Below, in pieces: positions 1-9,037 of a stretch of DNA of 64,000 nucleotides (positions are counted from its first letter, which is position 1; each line of letters begins with the position of its first letter). The stretch comes from Bifidobacterium breve (GTDB taxonomy: Bacteria; Actinomycetota; Actinomycetes; Nanopelagicales; Nanopelagicaceae), in NCBI GenBank assembly GCA_945883725.1, contig CAMCXZ010000003.1, positions 1-64,000 on the forward strand, read 5' to 3'. A program made the position numbers and the translations under genes. The notes beneath the pieces were generated by a model. That model made no database searches. It was given only the letters and a program-made list of their open reading frames with translations, and was not told the DNA's origin.

Positions 1-1305
1 AATGCTTTTGATAGGGCACATCGGATTTTCTCAAAACTTAAATTCATTCTTCCGCAGGAGAATTCTAGAAAAGAGAAGGTTATTGGAATTAATGCTAATC
101 CGATTGATCATCGGCTGAGGCAGGATAGAAAGAATGCGCCAGATATCTCTACACTTTTTAAATATCTTGACAAGGACTTAATAAACTTTCCTCTGAATCC
201 AACTTCAAGTGCACACCACTTGGTTATTGCTGCGACTGGTGCTGGTAAATCGCACTTGCTTTCGCGTATGGGTGCATGTGCTCTTGATGCCAATTGGCGA
301 GTGGTATTTATTGACTTCAAAGGTGGACGTCAGGAGAGAGAATTATTTTCTGCAATTGGCTGTGACACCATGAAAACAAAGCCCATAGTCAAGAATTGGC
401 CAGGTGATCCAATTGATCTATTTCGTGGGAGCAAGGAAGATATAGCCGATCGCATTACTGGTTTTCTTCCAGCACCAACGCAAAGTGATGGAGATTTTTA
501 TCGAGCAAGAATGGTCAGAGCCCTTTGGGCAGTAATTGTTTACACATCTGCACCAGCACCTACTAACGTTGATGAAATCTTAACTCGCGTTAGAAACGGC
601 AATTCATTTGCAGAAAATCCAGAAGATCGTGCCATTTTCGCACAAAAGGAGAAGGGGATTCCGGTCGGTGAGGTTATTTGCGGCAGTTTGGCAAACTATT
701 TATCGCCACTCTCTGGCGTAGGACCACGAGCCACTCACTCAGGATTTAGTTGGAGTGATCCTTGGGAAACTGCTGTTTTTAGTTTGGATGCAACTAAAGA
801 ATCTGATCTAAGAATTGGTGCTGCTATTTTGCATGATTTTGATTCTTGGCTACGAACATCAATGCGACAAGATAATCCAAAGCCAATCCTCTTTGTCGTC
901 GATGAAGCAGGAGCCCTCGGAAGAATTAACACAACTCATACGCTTTTGAATCTTGTAGCCCGAGGTAGAAGTAGCGGAGTCTCAGTAGTTATTGCTTCTC
1001 AGACGTTAGGAAGTCTTGGTCTTACCGGGGAAGAGTTGCTTAACACCGGACCAATTAGATGGCTTGGCCAGACTCCATCGCCACAAGAAATGATTGATGC
1101 GACTGGAACTAAACATGTTGTTGAAACAAGTTATGGCGAAGGCGATCTGGGTTGGAATGGCAAACGATCTGGTCGTGCTCAACGGGCTTATTCAGTCGAC
1201 CCCGACGTGATTAGAGATCTTCCTAAGTTCTACTGGAATATAAGTGAAGGCGGCAAAAACATATATGCCTACGTGCCCCCGCTGGATTACCGGGACGGAC
1301 TCTAG
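1..1305 (+). CDS. FtsK/TraSA-like DNA translocase ATPase of an integrative element (5' truncated by window edge)
   Basis: Frame 1 is open from base 1 (NAFDRAHRIFSKLKFILPQ...) so the listed Met at 220 is probably internal; Walker A ATGAGKSH, Walker B-like ILFVVDEAG, late SxxVIASQT motif. Confidence 0.8.
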   Translation, partial: NAFDRAHRIFSKLKFILPQENSRKEKVIGINANPIDHRLRQDRKNAPDISTLFKYLDKDLINFPLNPTSSAHHLVIAATGAGKSHLLSRMGACALDANWRVVFIDFKGGRQERELFSAIGCDTMKTKPIVKNWPGDPIDLFRGSKEDIADRITGFLPAPTQSDGDFYRARMVRALWAVIVYTSAPAPTNVDEILTRVRNGNSFAENPEDRAIFAQKEKGIPVGEVICGSLANYLSPLSGVGPRATHSGFSWSDPWETAVFSLDATKESDLRIGAAILHDFDSWLRTSMRQDNPKPILFVVDEAGALGRINTTHTLLNLVARGRSSGVSVVIASQTLGSLGLTGEELLNTGPIRWLGQTPSPQEMIDATGTKHVVETSYGEGDLGWNGKRSGRAQRAYSVDPDVIRDLPKFYWNISEGGKNIYAYVPPLDYRDGL

Positions 1306-1311
1306 AAATCG

Positions 1312-1357
1312 GAACTCCCCACTTTTTGCTTTATATCCAGCAAAAAATGGGGAGTTC
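1312..1357. terminator. Long hairpin between convergent genes, likely bidirectional terminator
   Basis: GAACTCCCCAcTTTTTGCT / AGCAAAAAaTGGGGAGTTC near-perfect inverted repeat. Confidence 0.75.
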
Positions 1358-1364
1358 AATAAAT

Positions 1365-2609
1365 TCAGTTTGATTCCAGAGCAGTCCCAGTCATTCTCTC
1401 CAAAACACCTTGAGTGTTTCCCACATACATTTCCCAAGTAGTTAAATAACTCGCATGACCTGCTGTAGTGGAGATGTCTGTTATGAGCTTCTTTTCATTT
1501 ACCAAATAATAAGTACAGAATACGTGTCGAAGAGAGTGAAAATTCCAAAGATACTTTCCGCTGCCATCCTTCTGCCAACCAGCAATTTCTTGAGCAGGTC
1601 GGCGTACTCTTTTCCCAAAACTACTAGGACATAACCAGCCACCATCCTGATTTGGAAATAGCAGTTTGCGGGTACTTCCATCTTGTAGAACTGGAGTGTT
1701 AGTCATTTTATTCAACTCATTGATCCGCTTCTTTAAATTTGCCTTTAGCTTGTAGCCACTTGGAGTGACTTCGGGAAATACAGTTTCTCGCTGTGTATCC
1801 CATTTTGGAAGTTGTCGCGATTTATGGCCTCCATTACTGAGACATTGATAATCAACCTTTATTACTCTTTTATTCAAATTGATATCAGTTAAATCTAAAT
1901 CGCAGATCTCACCGAACCGTAAGCCTGAGTATGCGGCCAAATTGAACATCAATTCATACCACCAGATGTCAGTTACCTGAACGGCTGCTTTTGCTACTTT
2001 AGATACCATTTGATGAGTCGGTATCTGACGACTATCGACATGAAGTTTGCTCTCTCCCGCGGTTTTCGTCTTTCGCTTCGCGATTTTGTTCAAATCACTA
2101 AGAAGCATGTCTGAGTTCTGCAGAAGCCACCCTTTGGCACAACCCCATCGAATGAGCGTTGAGAGAGAAGCAGCTACGTGATCGCGTAAATCTACTGTTT
2201 TGCAGGATTCAATGATTTTCACTAAGTCCGTATTTGTTAATTTCATACATTTCTTGTCGCCTACAGCTTTGAGGATGTGATTCTTGAAAATAGATTCCTG
2301 ACTACTTGTGTGTTTAATCCCCCATTCAGCTCTGCTACCAGAATGAACTTTTGTCTTTTCTTTCACAAACTCAGTAATCATTTCGGAGACTGAATTGTGA
2401 GGAAGGTTTCCTACATTGTTCCTAAGAAGTACCTCAACATCAGCTGCTTTATCCAGTGCCATCCTCTCAGAAGTGGCCGTTGTATCTCTCAACTTTCCTT
2501 CTTGGTCTACATAGGAAATCCTCCAGTAGTTTTTGCCTGGTTTTGGTGCGTAAATTCTGATTCCAAAATCAGTTGTGTATTTTGCTTTATTTTTTTTATC
2601 AATAGTCAT
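1365..2609 (-). CDS. int: Tyrosine recombinase / site-specific integrase
   Basis: GLRFGEI (Arg I), HSLRH box, TTAGHAS...WEMYVG (catalytic Tyr region); next to xis and tRNA. Confidence 0.9.
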   Translation of the reverse strand: MTIDKKNKAKYTTDFGIRIYAPKPGKNYWRISYVDQEGKLRDTTATSERMALDKAADVEVLLRNNVGNLPHNSVSEMITEFVKEKTKVHSGSRAEWGIKHTSSQESIFKNHILKAVGDKKCMKLTNTDLVKIIESCKTVDLRDHVAASLSTLIRWGCAKGWLLQNSDMLLSDLNKIAKRKTKTAGESKLHVDSRQIPTHQMVSKVAKAAVQVTDIWWYELMFNLAAYSGLRFGEICDLDLTDINLNKRVIKVDYQCLSNGGHKSRQLPKWDTQRETVFPEVTPSGYKLKANLKKRINELNKMTNTPVLQDGSTRKLLFPNQDGGWLCPSSFGKRVRRPAQEIAGWQKDGSGKYLWNFHSLRHVFCTYYLVNEKKLITDISTTAGHASYLTTWEMYVGNTQGVLERMTGTALESN

Positions 2610-2944
2610 TACTCGCCCTTTCTGAAGCGCACGCCATTCATTACAAAGACCTTGCCTTTTGGTGAGATCTGTTTTTCTCTTTTAGGTTTTAATGAAGATT
2701 TTCTTGAAAGTAACCACTGTTCGAATTCGGTGGCTTCCCACCTCAAATTTCGAGAATTGATGGCAATGGGAGCCGGGAAGGAGGGTTCGTGTATCAGGGC
2801 GTAGACCGCCGAGCGACTAATTCCCAGCCTGGCTTGGATATCTCTAACTTTCAGTAACTCGTTCATTACGAGAGATAGTGCGAAGATGTGAAAATTCTGC
2901 ACACGAATTTTTGAGTCTTTGGGAAAGTCTTTGGGAAAGACCAT
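2609..2944 (-). CDS. Excisionase / AlpA-type helix-turn-helix protein (alternative start at 2866, MNELLKV)
   Basis: KVRDIQARLGISRSAVYALIHEPSFPAPIAINSRNLRWEATEFEQWL is a typical HTH_17/AlpA domain; adjacent to int. Confidence 0.8.
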   Translation of the reverse strand: MVFPKDFPKDSKIRVQNFHIFALSLVMNELLKVRDIQARLGISRSAVYALIHEPSFPAPIAINSRNLRWEATEFEQWLLSRKSSLKPKREKQISPKGKVFVMNGVRFRKGE

Positions 2945-2995
2945 TAGCGGTAGGTCGCAATTAGAAAAAAATTGCGTGATAGTATTGATTAATGC

Positions 2996-3071
2996 TGGTG
3001 TCCTCGGCCGGAGTCGAACCGGCGACCTACCGCTTAGGAGGCGGTTGCTCTATCCACTGAGCTACGGGGAC
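2996..3071 (-). tRNA. tRNA-Arg(CCU), encoded CCA, element attachment site
   Basis: Cloverleaf: anticodon loop CTCCTAA, T loop TTCGACT, acceptor GTCCCCG/CGAGGAC (one C-A mismatch). Confidence 0.92.
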
Positions 3072-3180
3072 CTGCATTAATAGGTGAAATCTACCTTCCC
3101 ATAAGGTTGGCAGATCACGCTCATAAGGGTAGCCTCGGACTTCTACCGAGATGGAGTTTTTTCCTCATGAGAGGCCAACA

Positions 3181-4428
3181 ATGAAAGCGCTAGTAATAGG
3201 CGCTGGTGGCGTCGGTAGAGCAATTGCCAACATCGCATCCCGCAGAAGTTTTATCTCTTCTATGGTTATTGCGGATCGTAATTTTGCTCGAGCCGAAGAA
3301 GCAGTCGCCCGCGTCAAAGATGCCCGTTTTTCTGCAGCTGAAGTTAATGCTGCCGAACTAGAAGATATCCGTGCGTTAATTCGCAAAGCTAAGCCCGATG
3401 TGGTGATCAATGCAGTTGATCCACGTTTTGTAATGCCAATTTTCTTGGCTTGTGAAATTGAGAATACTAATTACATTGATATGGCGATGTCGTTATCGCG
3501 CCCGCATCCGCATTATCCAAATACTGAAACTGGCGTGAAGTTAGGTGACGAGCAATTCGCACGTGACTGGAACTGGGGTGAGCGCGGCATTTACGCACTC
3601 GTTGGCATGGGTATCGAACCCGGCATGAGCGATGTTTTTGCTAAGTATGCATCTGACTATCTATTTAATCGTTTAGATTCAGTAACTGTTTTTGACGGTT
3701 CAAATTTAACAGTTGAAGGTTTTGATTTTGCGCCTTCGTTTTCTATTTGGACAACCATTGAAGAATGTTTGAATCCGCCACTAATGTGGGAAGACGGTCG
3801 TGGTTGGTATACAACAGAACCATTTAGTGATTTAGAAGTATTCGATTTCCCAGAAGGTATTGGGCCGGTTGAATGTGTAAACGTTGAGCATGAAGAAGTT
3901 GTACTTATCCCCCAGAAAGTTGATGCGAAGAAAGTTGCCTTCAAGTACGGCTTAGGTGCGCAATTCATCACAACGCTAAAGACAATTCACATGTTGGGCA
4001 TGGATCGCAAAGATACGGTTGATGTCCAAGGTGTTGCAGTTTCACCACGTGATCTATTGGCAGCTGCTCTACCTGATCCAGCAACGCTTGGTTCGCGCAT
4101 GAAGGGTAAAACTTGTGCTGGGACTTTGGTTAAAGGGTTAGATAAAGAAGGTAAGCCGCGCGCTGTATACATGTACAACGTGGTTGATAACGCATGGTCG
4201 ATGGAAAATTACGGAGATCAAGCAGTTGTTTGGCAGACCGCAATTAACCCAGTTATTGCTATGGAGCTAATCCATAAAGGTATTTGGCAGCCAGATGGTG
4301 TTAATGGTCCAGAGTGGTTTGATGCAAAACCATTCTTAGATCTGCTCGAGGAATATGACAGCAGTTGGCATATCCGCGAAGAATCAACCGATGGAATAGT
4401 TCCTGATGATGCGGCTTCGCTCGCATAA
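3181..4428 (+). CDS. Saccharopine dehydrogenase family NAD(P)-binding protein
   Basis: MKALVIGAGGVGRAIANIA Rossmann motif and saccharopine dehydrogenase-like body; start moved to 3181 behind SD-like GAGAGG. Confidence 0.8.
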   Translation: MKALVIGAGGVGRAIANIASRRSFISSMVIADRNFARAEEAVARVKDARFSAAEVNAAELEDIRALIRKAKPDVVINAVDPRFVMPIFLACEIENTNYIDMAMSLSRPHPHYPNTETGVKLGDEQFARDWNWGERGIYALVGMGIEPGMSDVFAKYASDYLFNRLDSVTVFDGSNLTVEGFDFAPSFSIWTTIEECLNPPLMWEDGRGWYTTEPFSDLEVFDFPEGIGPVECVNVEHEEVVLIPQKVDAKKVAFKYGLGAQFITTLKTIHMLGMDRKDTVDVQGVAVSPRDLLAAALPDPATLGSRMKGKTCAGTLVKGLDKEGKPRAVYMYNVVDNAWSMENYGDQAVVWQTAINPVIAMELIHKGIWQPDGVNGPEWFDAKPFLDLLEEYDSSWHIREESTDGIVPDDAASLA

Positions 4429-4445
4429 CTGAATTGACGGAGATC

Positions 4446-5225
4446 ATGAGCAATCAAGGTAAGTGGGCACTAGTTACTGGCGCTTCTTCAGGAATTGGCG
4501 AAAGTTTTTCGCGCTTACTTGCAGAGCTTGGTTTTAACCTTGTTCTAGTTGCTCGTGATCTACCGCGCTTGAATGAGCGCGCTGCTGCGCTAGAAGCAAA
4601 CTTTAAAGTTAAGACCAGAGTTATAGCTGCCGACCTAGCTACAGATTCTGGATGTAAAACAATTGAAGATTTCATTGATGCCAATGAAGTTGAAGTATTA
4701 ATCAATAATGCTGGTTTCGGAATTAATAAATCATTCTTGGTAAGTGATATTGCTGCGGAACAGCAGATGTTTGATGTTTTAGTTCGCACCCCGATGCGCT
4801 TGATGCATGCGATCTTGCCCGGCATGAAAGAGCGTAATTCTGGCACGTTGATTAATGTTTCATCCGTTGCCGCCTGGATGGCGGGTGGAACTTATAGTGC
4901 GAGCAAGTCTTACTTAACTGTTTTAACTGAATCGCTGCATGCTGAATTAGCTGGTACGAATGTAAAAGTATCCGCACTTGCTCCTGGGTTCACGCGTACC
5001 GAATTTCACCAGCGTGGCCGCATGAAGATGAATGGTTTGCCAAATTTCATGTGGCTTGACGCTGATGTGCTCGTGGCAAAAGCTTGGTCAGATGCGCAAA
5101 AAGGTGAGGCGGTTTCTGTTCCTGGCTGGCAATATGTTCTTTTGAGTTCGTTCTTGCGCTTTGGGCCAAGACCGCTAGTTCGCAAACTTGGCATGAACGT
5201 TCGTGTCCGTCAGCGCAACAAGTAA
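4446..5225 (+). CDS. SDR family oxidoreductase
   Basis: TGASSGIG, NNAGFG, YSASKSY motifs. Confidence 0.9.
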   Translation: MSNQGKWALVTGASSGIGESFSRLLAELGFNLVLVARDLPRLNERAAALEANFKVKTRVIAADLATDSGCKTIEDFIDANEVEVLINNAGFGINKSFLVSDIAAEQQMFDVLVRTPMRLMHAILPGMKERNSGTLINVSSVAAWMAGGTYSASKSYLTVLTESLHAELAGTNVKVSALAPGFTRTEFHQRGRMKMNGLPNFMWLDADVLVAKAWSDAQKGEAVSVPGWQYVLLSSFLRFGPRPLVRKLGMNVRVRQRNK

Positions 5226-5319
5226 GTTCTCACACCAATTTCGCAGGCATTTCCCGCGTTACAGGCAGGTGCTTCTAATCTGTTTCGGTAAGATTGCCAC
5301 ATAATCTATGGAGGTCAAT

Positions 5320-6246
5320 ATGTTACGTAAGGTTTCTACACTCTCTATTGCTGGGGCGCTTATCGCTGGGATGCTGATTTCAACACCCGCATATGCTGCT
5401 GTTAGCAATGGCTCGACCTGCACCGTAGTTAATAAGACCACCAAGGTAGGCAAAATTACTTATAAATGTGTAACTGCGGTTAAGTCCACTGTCAAGCTTA
5501 GCGGCAATAATGCCACAATTTATATACCAGCAACTGCGTCAACTAAGAACGCCAAGAAGTACTACTTAGCTAATGATTGCATTACCAAATCAGCTTTTTA
5601 CGCGATATCAGTAAAAGACCTAGCAACTCTTGAGAAAGATACTGCAGAGGTAAATCTTGAAATTGATGCTCAAATTGCTGATCTGAATAAATCTAACGCG
5701 AGTACGCAGACCCAGATCGAAGCTCTAACTAAGGAAAACGCTGATATTGCCCTCAAGATTAAAGAGAATGAATTAGCTTTAACAGAGAATAAACAGAAAG
5801 TTACAGACTTAACTGCCAAGATTGCAGGCATTACGAAACAAATTGAAGATTTCACAGTTACTTTAAATGACTCAAAAACAAAGCTGGCAGCGCTAAAGGC
5901 TGATACAGCTAATGCTACTAAGAATGCAGCCAATATCACTAAGTTATCTACTGCAATTAGCCAACTATCAAGTGCTATTAATTCGTTGAAATCTTCTAAT
6001 ATATTTACAAAGCTTCAAATGCAATCACTTAGTAATTCGGTTAGCGAATACACCACTATAATTTCGCAGTTTAAGGGCACAATCACTAAGAATTTAGCCA
6101 CGATCGAAAGTTCTAAAGAGCTTGGCACCTCTGTTACAACTCTTAATGAAAATAAGAAATTATCGTCTAGCCAGTTGCTACAAGCAAAGAGTGCGCTTGC
6201 GCTGACAAAGAACTCGCGTGACCTACTTTGTCGCTTAGGTAAATAA
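5320..6246 (+). CDS. Secreted coiled-coil protein of unknown function
   Basis: Signal peptide MLRKVSTLSIAGALIAGMLISTPAYAA; long heptad-like coiled coil; GGAGG just upstream of 5320. Confidence 0.7.
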   Translation: MLRKVSTLSIAGALIAGMLISTPAYAAVSNGSTCTVVNKTTKVGKITYKCVTAVKSTVKLSGNNATIYIPATASTKNAKKYYLANDCITKSAFYAISVKDLATLEKDTAEVNLEIDAQIADLNKSNASTQTQIEALTKENADIALKIKENELALTENKQKVTDLTAKIAGITKQIEDFTVTLNDSKTKLAALKADTANATKNAANITKLSTAISQLSSAINSLKSSNIFTKLQMQSLSNSVSEYTTIISQFKGTITKNLATIESSKELGTSVTTLNENKKLSSSQLLQAKSALALTKNSRDLLCRLGK

Positions 6247-6260
6247 GTAATTAATTAGCA

Positions 6261-6306
6261 GAATAGGGCTGGCTGGGTAACTCTGGCTAGCCCTATTCTT
6301 TTCCCC
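6261..6306 (+). terminator. Rho-independent terminator
   Basis: GAATAGGGCT...AGCCCTATTC stem followed by a T-rich tract. Confidence 0.75.
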
Positions 6307-6331
6307 TTTCGCAAGTATTTAAAGTTTTGAG

Positions 6332-7702
6332 ATGGATGCCTCTAAGTTTTTCCGAATTGGCAGCTTGGCTTTTGTTGTGGCTACCTTTATTTTCGGGTCA
6401 AGCACAGATCGACCTGATTTTCTTAATGATCTAGTGCTTTATAACAGTGTTTCGCTGGGTTTATTGGTTTTAAGTATCTTTGCGCTTAAGGCTGAAGATT
6501 TACGTACTCGACTTTCACTCGAATTAGCGCTCTTTTTCTGGTTTTCCGGCTCTGTAATCTCTTCATTAACTGCCGTTTACTTGCTTCCGAATAATCTGCA
6601 AGTCATCTCTGATTTTCTCTACCTCCTCTTTTACCCCTTTATATTTATTGCTATCCCCCGTCTACTGCGTACAAATATCTCTAGCACCATACTTGAAAAT
6701 ATTGATGCTGCAATCGTTGCACTAGGTGTTAGCGCTCTTGCTACGGCTTTGCTCATGAAACCAGTTTTACCGAATTACAGCAGTGACCAATTAAAGACAT
6801 TTTTTGCTGTAATTTTTCCAGTTGCTGACATTGTGCTAATTGCATTAATAATTTCGCTAAACCCATTTCAGCGGATTAACTGGCGAAACTTTATTCTCTC
6901 GCTTGGTATTTTGGCATTTGCAGCCGCAGACTTTATAAATCTTTGGTTGAGTCGTCACGGTAAATATAAATTTGGCAGTTGGACTGATTCACTTTGGTTG
7001 ATGGCGCTATTTCTTATTGTCGAATCAATATGGCATAAACGCGATGAAGATGATTCGCGAGTGCCAACACATCCAGTATTGATTGCTGTCGCAGTCCTAT
7101 TCAGCGCGATACTTTTGTCTCTACTTGCTCTAAAGCCAGGATACTTGCCAGGATTTATTGTCGGTCCAGCAATCGCCACCCTATTTCTAGCTTTTATCCG
7201 AATGGTTGTTGCGCTTAGACAAGCTCAAGAAATTGGCACAGAGCGAACTTTGGCCCGCACTGATGAATTAACTGGCTTGCCGAATCGACGAAAATTTATG
7301 GCTGAGCTAATTGAATTTTCTAACACACAAGGTGCGTTATTACTTCTTGATCTAAATGGATTTAAACCAATCAATGACCGATACGGCCACGAGGTAGGTG
7401 ATCAACTGTTGCGCGCAGTCTCGCAACGATTCCGACGCTCATTACCGAGTCATTCCACGCTGGCGCGGTTGGGTGGCGATGAGTTTGGCGCCCTGATTTC
7501 AGGTGACTTTGAAAGCACGATGGAGGCTGCTTTAGCGCTTCATGCCAGTGCTAGTTACCCATTTTCGATAGCTGGTGAAACGATAATGATTGGCGTCAGT
7601 GTTGGTTTTGTAACAAATGATGGTACTCGCGACATGATGCATCGCGCAGATCAAGCAATGTATAAAGCTAAACGCGAGGATCTAGGGGTTTGTCAGCTTT
7701 AA
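6332..7702 (+). CDS. Membrane-anchored GGDEF-domain diguanylate cyclase
   Basis: Multiple N-terminal TM helices; DELTGLPNRR and LARLGGDEFGAL motifs. Confidence 0.9.
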   Translation: MDASKFFRIGSLAFVVATFIFGSSTDRPDFLNDLVLYNSVSLGLLVLSIFALKAEDLRTRLSLELALFFWFSGSVISSLTAVYLLPNNLQVISDFLYLLFYPFIFIAIPRLLRTNISSTILENIDAAIVALGVSALATALLMKPVLPNYSSDQLKTFFAVIFPVADIVLIALIISLNPFQRINWRNFILSLGILAFAAADFINLWLSRHGKYKFGSWTDSLWLMALFLIVESIWHKRDEDDSRVPTHPVLIAVAVLFSAILLSLLALKPGYLPGFIVGPAIATLFLAFIRMVVALRQAQEIGTERTLARTDELTGLPNRRKFMAELIEFSNTQGALLLLDLNGFKPINDRYGHEVGDQLLRAVSQRFRRSLPSHSTLARLGGDEFGALISGDFESTMEAALALHASASYPFSIAGETIMIGVSVGFVTNDGTRDMMHRADQAMYKAKREDLGVCQL

Positions 7703-9020
7703 TTTCAGCAAGGCGTGCGAGTGACTCAATACGCTCGGCAGCATGATCCACAATTCGCTCTGCATACCCATTGCTATAACCATCTAGATACAGCCAAGGT
7801 TCGTGAATTTCAGCTGCTGATAAGTGTGCCAGCTCTGGCACAAACTTTTTTATGTAATCTCCGTCGGCATCAAAACGTTTGCCTTGCTCAATTGGATTAA
7901 AGACGCGGTAGTAGGGTGAAGCATCGGTGCCGCAACCGGCTGTCCATTGCCAACCATGTGAATTAGAAGCAACATCATAATCAATCAGATGCTGTCCAAA
8001 GAATCTTGCGCCGTGTTGCCATTCCAGATGTAAATCTTTAACTAAGAATGAAGCAACAACCATACGTGTGCGATTATGCATCCAGCCAGTTTGCACAAGT
8101 TGTCGCATCGCGGCGTCGACAAACGGGTAGCCGGTCTTGCCATCGCACCAGGCGCTAAATTTTGAATTCGGTTCTTCATACCGCATCTCTTTGAAACGAG
8201 GTGCGTAATAATCCCAAGTTGTATGCGGGTTATGATGAAGTACGTCAGCATAGAATTCGCGCCAAGCAATTTCTTTGCGGAAAACATCATGCGCTTTACT
8301 ATCGCCTAACTTTGCTAACAGAGTTCGTGGGTGGATTTCGCCCCAACGTAAGTGCGCACTTAAACGACTAGTGCCATCAATTCCGGCAAAGTTGCGATTC
8401 TCATCGTAGATATCTAAGCCTTTACGTTGAAATTCTTGCCAACGATCAAGAGCTACGCTCTCGCCGGCTTCTACATCAATATCGGCGCTCCAGTCAGGAA
8501 AATTACGATCGCCAGCAAGTGGCTCAGCGGCATTGATTTGCTTAGGTTTTGCAGCTGGTGCGCGCCATCCATGAGTACACCAAGCACGATAGAAAGGCGT
8601 GTAAACGCGATACGGGGTTTCATCACTCTTGCGTACCCGCCCAGGTGCAACTGCGTAAGAACTACCACTATGAATTAACTCAATTCCATTTTCGATTACT
8701 TTGGCATCACGCGCAACACCATAAGGTGTGTAATCAGTACTAACGTGAACTGAAGTTGCGCCATACCGACTCATGACATCCTTTAGAACCTTACTGGGGT
8801 CGCCTGAGATGACAAGTAATTTCTCACTTAACGAAGTGTCAAGAGCTCGTAAACTTTTTGCCAAGTAAGCCTGGCGATTCGCACCAGCCTTATTAGCAAC
8901 CTGGTCGTCCATTATAAAGAGCGGCACGATTTCATCAGATGCTTCGATGGCAGCCAGTAGCGCTGGGTGATCAGAAATACGCAAATCACGGCGGAACCAG
9001 ATAATTGCTCGTGAACTCAT
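7668..9020 (-). CDS. phrB: Deoxyribodipyrimidine photolyase
   Basis: IIWFRRDLRISDHPAL, WREFYADVLHHNP, HGWQWTAGCGTDASPYYRVFNP; in-frame Met also at 9032. Confidence 0.93.
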   Translation of the reverse strand: MSSRAIIWFRRDLRISDHPALLAAIEASDEIVPLFIMDDQVANKAGANRQAYLAKSLRALDTSLSEKLLVISGDPSKVLKDVMSRYGATSVHVSTDYTPYGVARDAKVIENGIELIHSGSSYAVAPGRVRKSDETPYRVYTPFYRAWCTHGWRAPAAKPKQINAAEPLAGDRNFPDWSADIDVEAGESVALDRWQEFQRKGLDIYDENRNFAGIDGTSRLSAHLRWGEIHPRTLLAKLGDSKAHDVFRKEIAWREFYADVLHHNPHTTWDYYAPRFKEMRYEEPNSKFSAWCDGKTGYPFVDAAMRQLVQTGWMHNRTRMVVASFLVKDLHLEWQHGARFFGQHLIDYDVASNSHGWQWTAGCGTDASPYYRVFNPIEQGKRFDADGDYIKKFVPELAHLSAAEIHEPWLYLDGYSNGYAERIVDHAAERIESLARLAEIKADKPLDPRV

Positions 9021-9037
9021 GGCATTATTCAACCACT

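Noticed and set aside
1244-1441. Small + ORF (65 aa) and opposite - ORF 1192-1437 over the int/ATPase boundary
   Set aside because: Both run through the terminator hairpin and overlap better-supported genes; no RBS or domain signal.
2397-2804. 135-aa + ORF antisense to int/xis
   Set aside because: Composition is low-complexity hydrophobic and it is fully antisense to recognisable int and xis genes.
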